Part shown: positions 6,194 through 7,137 of the stretch, piece after piece | Layout: each line of letters starts with the position of its first letter | Numbering within the stretch: position 1 is the first letter of the stretch | From: an uncultured Eubacteriales bacterium | GTDB lineage: Bacteria > Bacillota > Clostridia > Oscillospirales > Oscillospiraceae | Assembly: GCA_900549885.1 (NCBI GenBank) | Contig: URQA01000127.1 | Coordinates: 1-7,137, forward strand | DNA: 7,137 nt | Direction of reading: 5' to 3' | The notes under the pieces: model-generated | What the model saw: the letters and a program-made list of their open reading frames with translations, nothing else | The model's database searches: none | Told to the model about the DNA's origin: nothing | Made by a program: the position numbers and the translations under genes

Positions 6194-6218
6194 TTGCTGG
6201 AGAAAGGAAGATCGCCGT

Positions 6219-7137
6219 ATGTTTGAACTTGCCACAGCCGCCCAGATGAAGCGGATGGATCAGAGGGCCATCCAAGACCGGGGCATCCCGTCCACTGTAC
6301 TCATGGAGCGGGCGGCCCAGGGGATTTTATTGGCCATCGAAGATTTGATGGAGGACGCCGTCCCCGGAAGGGAGAAGCGCCTGTTTCTCCCCACGGCACA
6401 GGGCGAGGTGCTCACCGAAGAGGGGGTATTCCCCTTTACCCGGAATGGGCCGGAACAGGGCAGGACCGCCGCCGTCTTTTCCGGGCCGGGCAACAACGGC
6501 GGGGACGGCGTGGCCGTGGCCGGGTTGCTGAAGAAGGCGGGGTGGACAGTGCGCTGCTTCCTGGTGGGGAAGCGGGAGAAAATGACGGCGGACAGCCGGG
6601 AGATGGAGCGCCGCCTGAACGAACTGGGCGGTGTCTTGGAGGACTACATCCCCGGAGATGGGGAACAGGAGGCCTTTACCCTAGGGGCAGACATCATCGT
6701 GGACGCCCTGTTCGGCGTAGGACTCAACTCCCCTCTGCGGGAGCCTGGGGCAAGTGCTGTAAGGCTTATGAACCTGTCGGATGCCAAGGTGGTGTCCGCC
6801 GACGTCCCCTCCGGGGTGGAGACGGATACTGGACGTATCCTAGGGGATGCGGTGAGGGCGGACGTCACCGTCACCTTCTCCATGGCCAAGCCCGGCCTGT
6901 TCGTGGGCAAGGGGGCGTTGCGGGCCGGAAAGGTGGTTGTCCACGACATCGGCATCCCGGAGGACATTCTTGGAGGCGAGACCTTTGACACCCATGTCAT
7001 CGACGGGGGACTGGTCCGGAGCTGGCTGCCCCGCCGTCCGGCGGACGGCCACAAAGGAGACTTCGGCAGGGTGCTGGTGGTGGGCGGTTCCACCGGGTAC
7101 ACCGGCGCGCCGGTGTTGTGCGCCCGGGGAGCGCTGC
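6219..7137 (+). CDS. nnr: Bifunctional NAD(P)H-hydrate epimerase / ADP-dependent NAD(P)H-hydrate dehydratase (partial)
   Basis: The frame begins at ATG 6219 and runs off the right edge, with 306 codons visible. It encodes the two-domain metabolite-repair enzyme that interconverts the R and S hydrates of NAD(P)H and dehydrates the S form back to NAD(P)H. The N-terminal YjeF_N epimerase domain covers about residues 1-255: the typical opening AAQMKRMDQRAI (7-18), GPGNNGGDG at 89-97, VDALFGVGL at 161-169 and DVPSG at 195-199. The C-terminal carbohydrate-kinase-like dehydratase domain begins at about 260, with HKGDFGRVLVVGGS at 278-291, and is cut off. AAGGAA at 6204-6209 serves as ribosome binding site. 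Residues 28-33 read LMERAA where LMENAG is usual. About 30 extra residues (roughly 46-82) precede the GPGNNGGDG loop compared with my memory of the family. It is divergent from the T-box operon. Confidence 0.95.
   Translation, partial: MFELATAAQMKRMDQRAIQDRGIPSTVLMERAAQGILLAIEDLMEDAVPGREKRLFLPTAQGEVLTEEGVFPFTRNGPEQGRTAAVFSGPGNNGGDGVAVAGLLKKAGWTVRCFLVGKREKMTADSREMERRLNELGGVLEDYIPGDGEQEAFTLGADIIVDALFGVGLNSPLREPGASAVRLMNLSDAKVVSADVPSGVETDTGRILGDAVRADVTVTFSMAKPGLFVGKGALRAGKVVVHDIGIPEDILGGETFDTHVIDGGLVRSWLPRRPADGHKGDFGRVLVVGGSTGYTGAPVLCARGAL

Overview
This window looks like chromosomal DNA from a GC-rich member of the Clostridia. An Oscillospiraceae-type gut anaerobe is my best guess, inferred from a T-box leader, strong AGGAGG-type ribosome binding sites, Firmicutes-type PheS and PheT, and high GC content. 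I cannot assign a genus from sequence alone. No phage, transposon, CRISPR array, tRNA or rRNA is visible.

Layout, left to right. Positions 1-649 (minus strand, cut by the window edge) hold a membrane-anchored XRE-family regulator. A strong intrinsic terminator at 775-810 closes the next transcription unit. Positions 839-5758 hold four genes on the minus strand. In transcription order they are a cytidine/blasticidin-S deaminase-like gene (5758-5357), a GNAT acetyltransferase (5276-4809), pheS (4725-3700) and pheT (3535-839). They appear to form one operon led by a T-box riboswitch at about 5822-6058. Its T-box motif, terminator and a TTC (Phe) specifier are all readable, so the unit should respond to uncharged tRNA-Phe. 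Positions 6219-7137 (plus strand, cut by the window edge) hold nnr, the bifunctional NAD(P)H-hydrate repair enzyme, transcribed away from the T-box operon. Two good sigma-A-type promoters lie back to back at 6065-6111 with overlapping -35 boxes.

How the parts work together: PheS and PheT form the (alpha-beta)2 phenylalanyl-tRNA synthetase. The T-box should raise their expression when tRNA-Phe is uncharged, and it would carry the deaminase and acetyltransferase along. The genes are mostly housekeeping. The points worth a second look are an apparent extra OB-fold-like module inside PheT, the Phe T-box placed in front of a deaminase, the overlapping divergent promoters, and stacked hairpins in the nnr leader and in the long pheS-pheT spacer.
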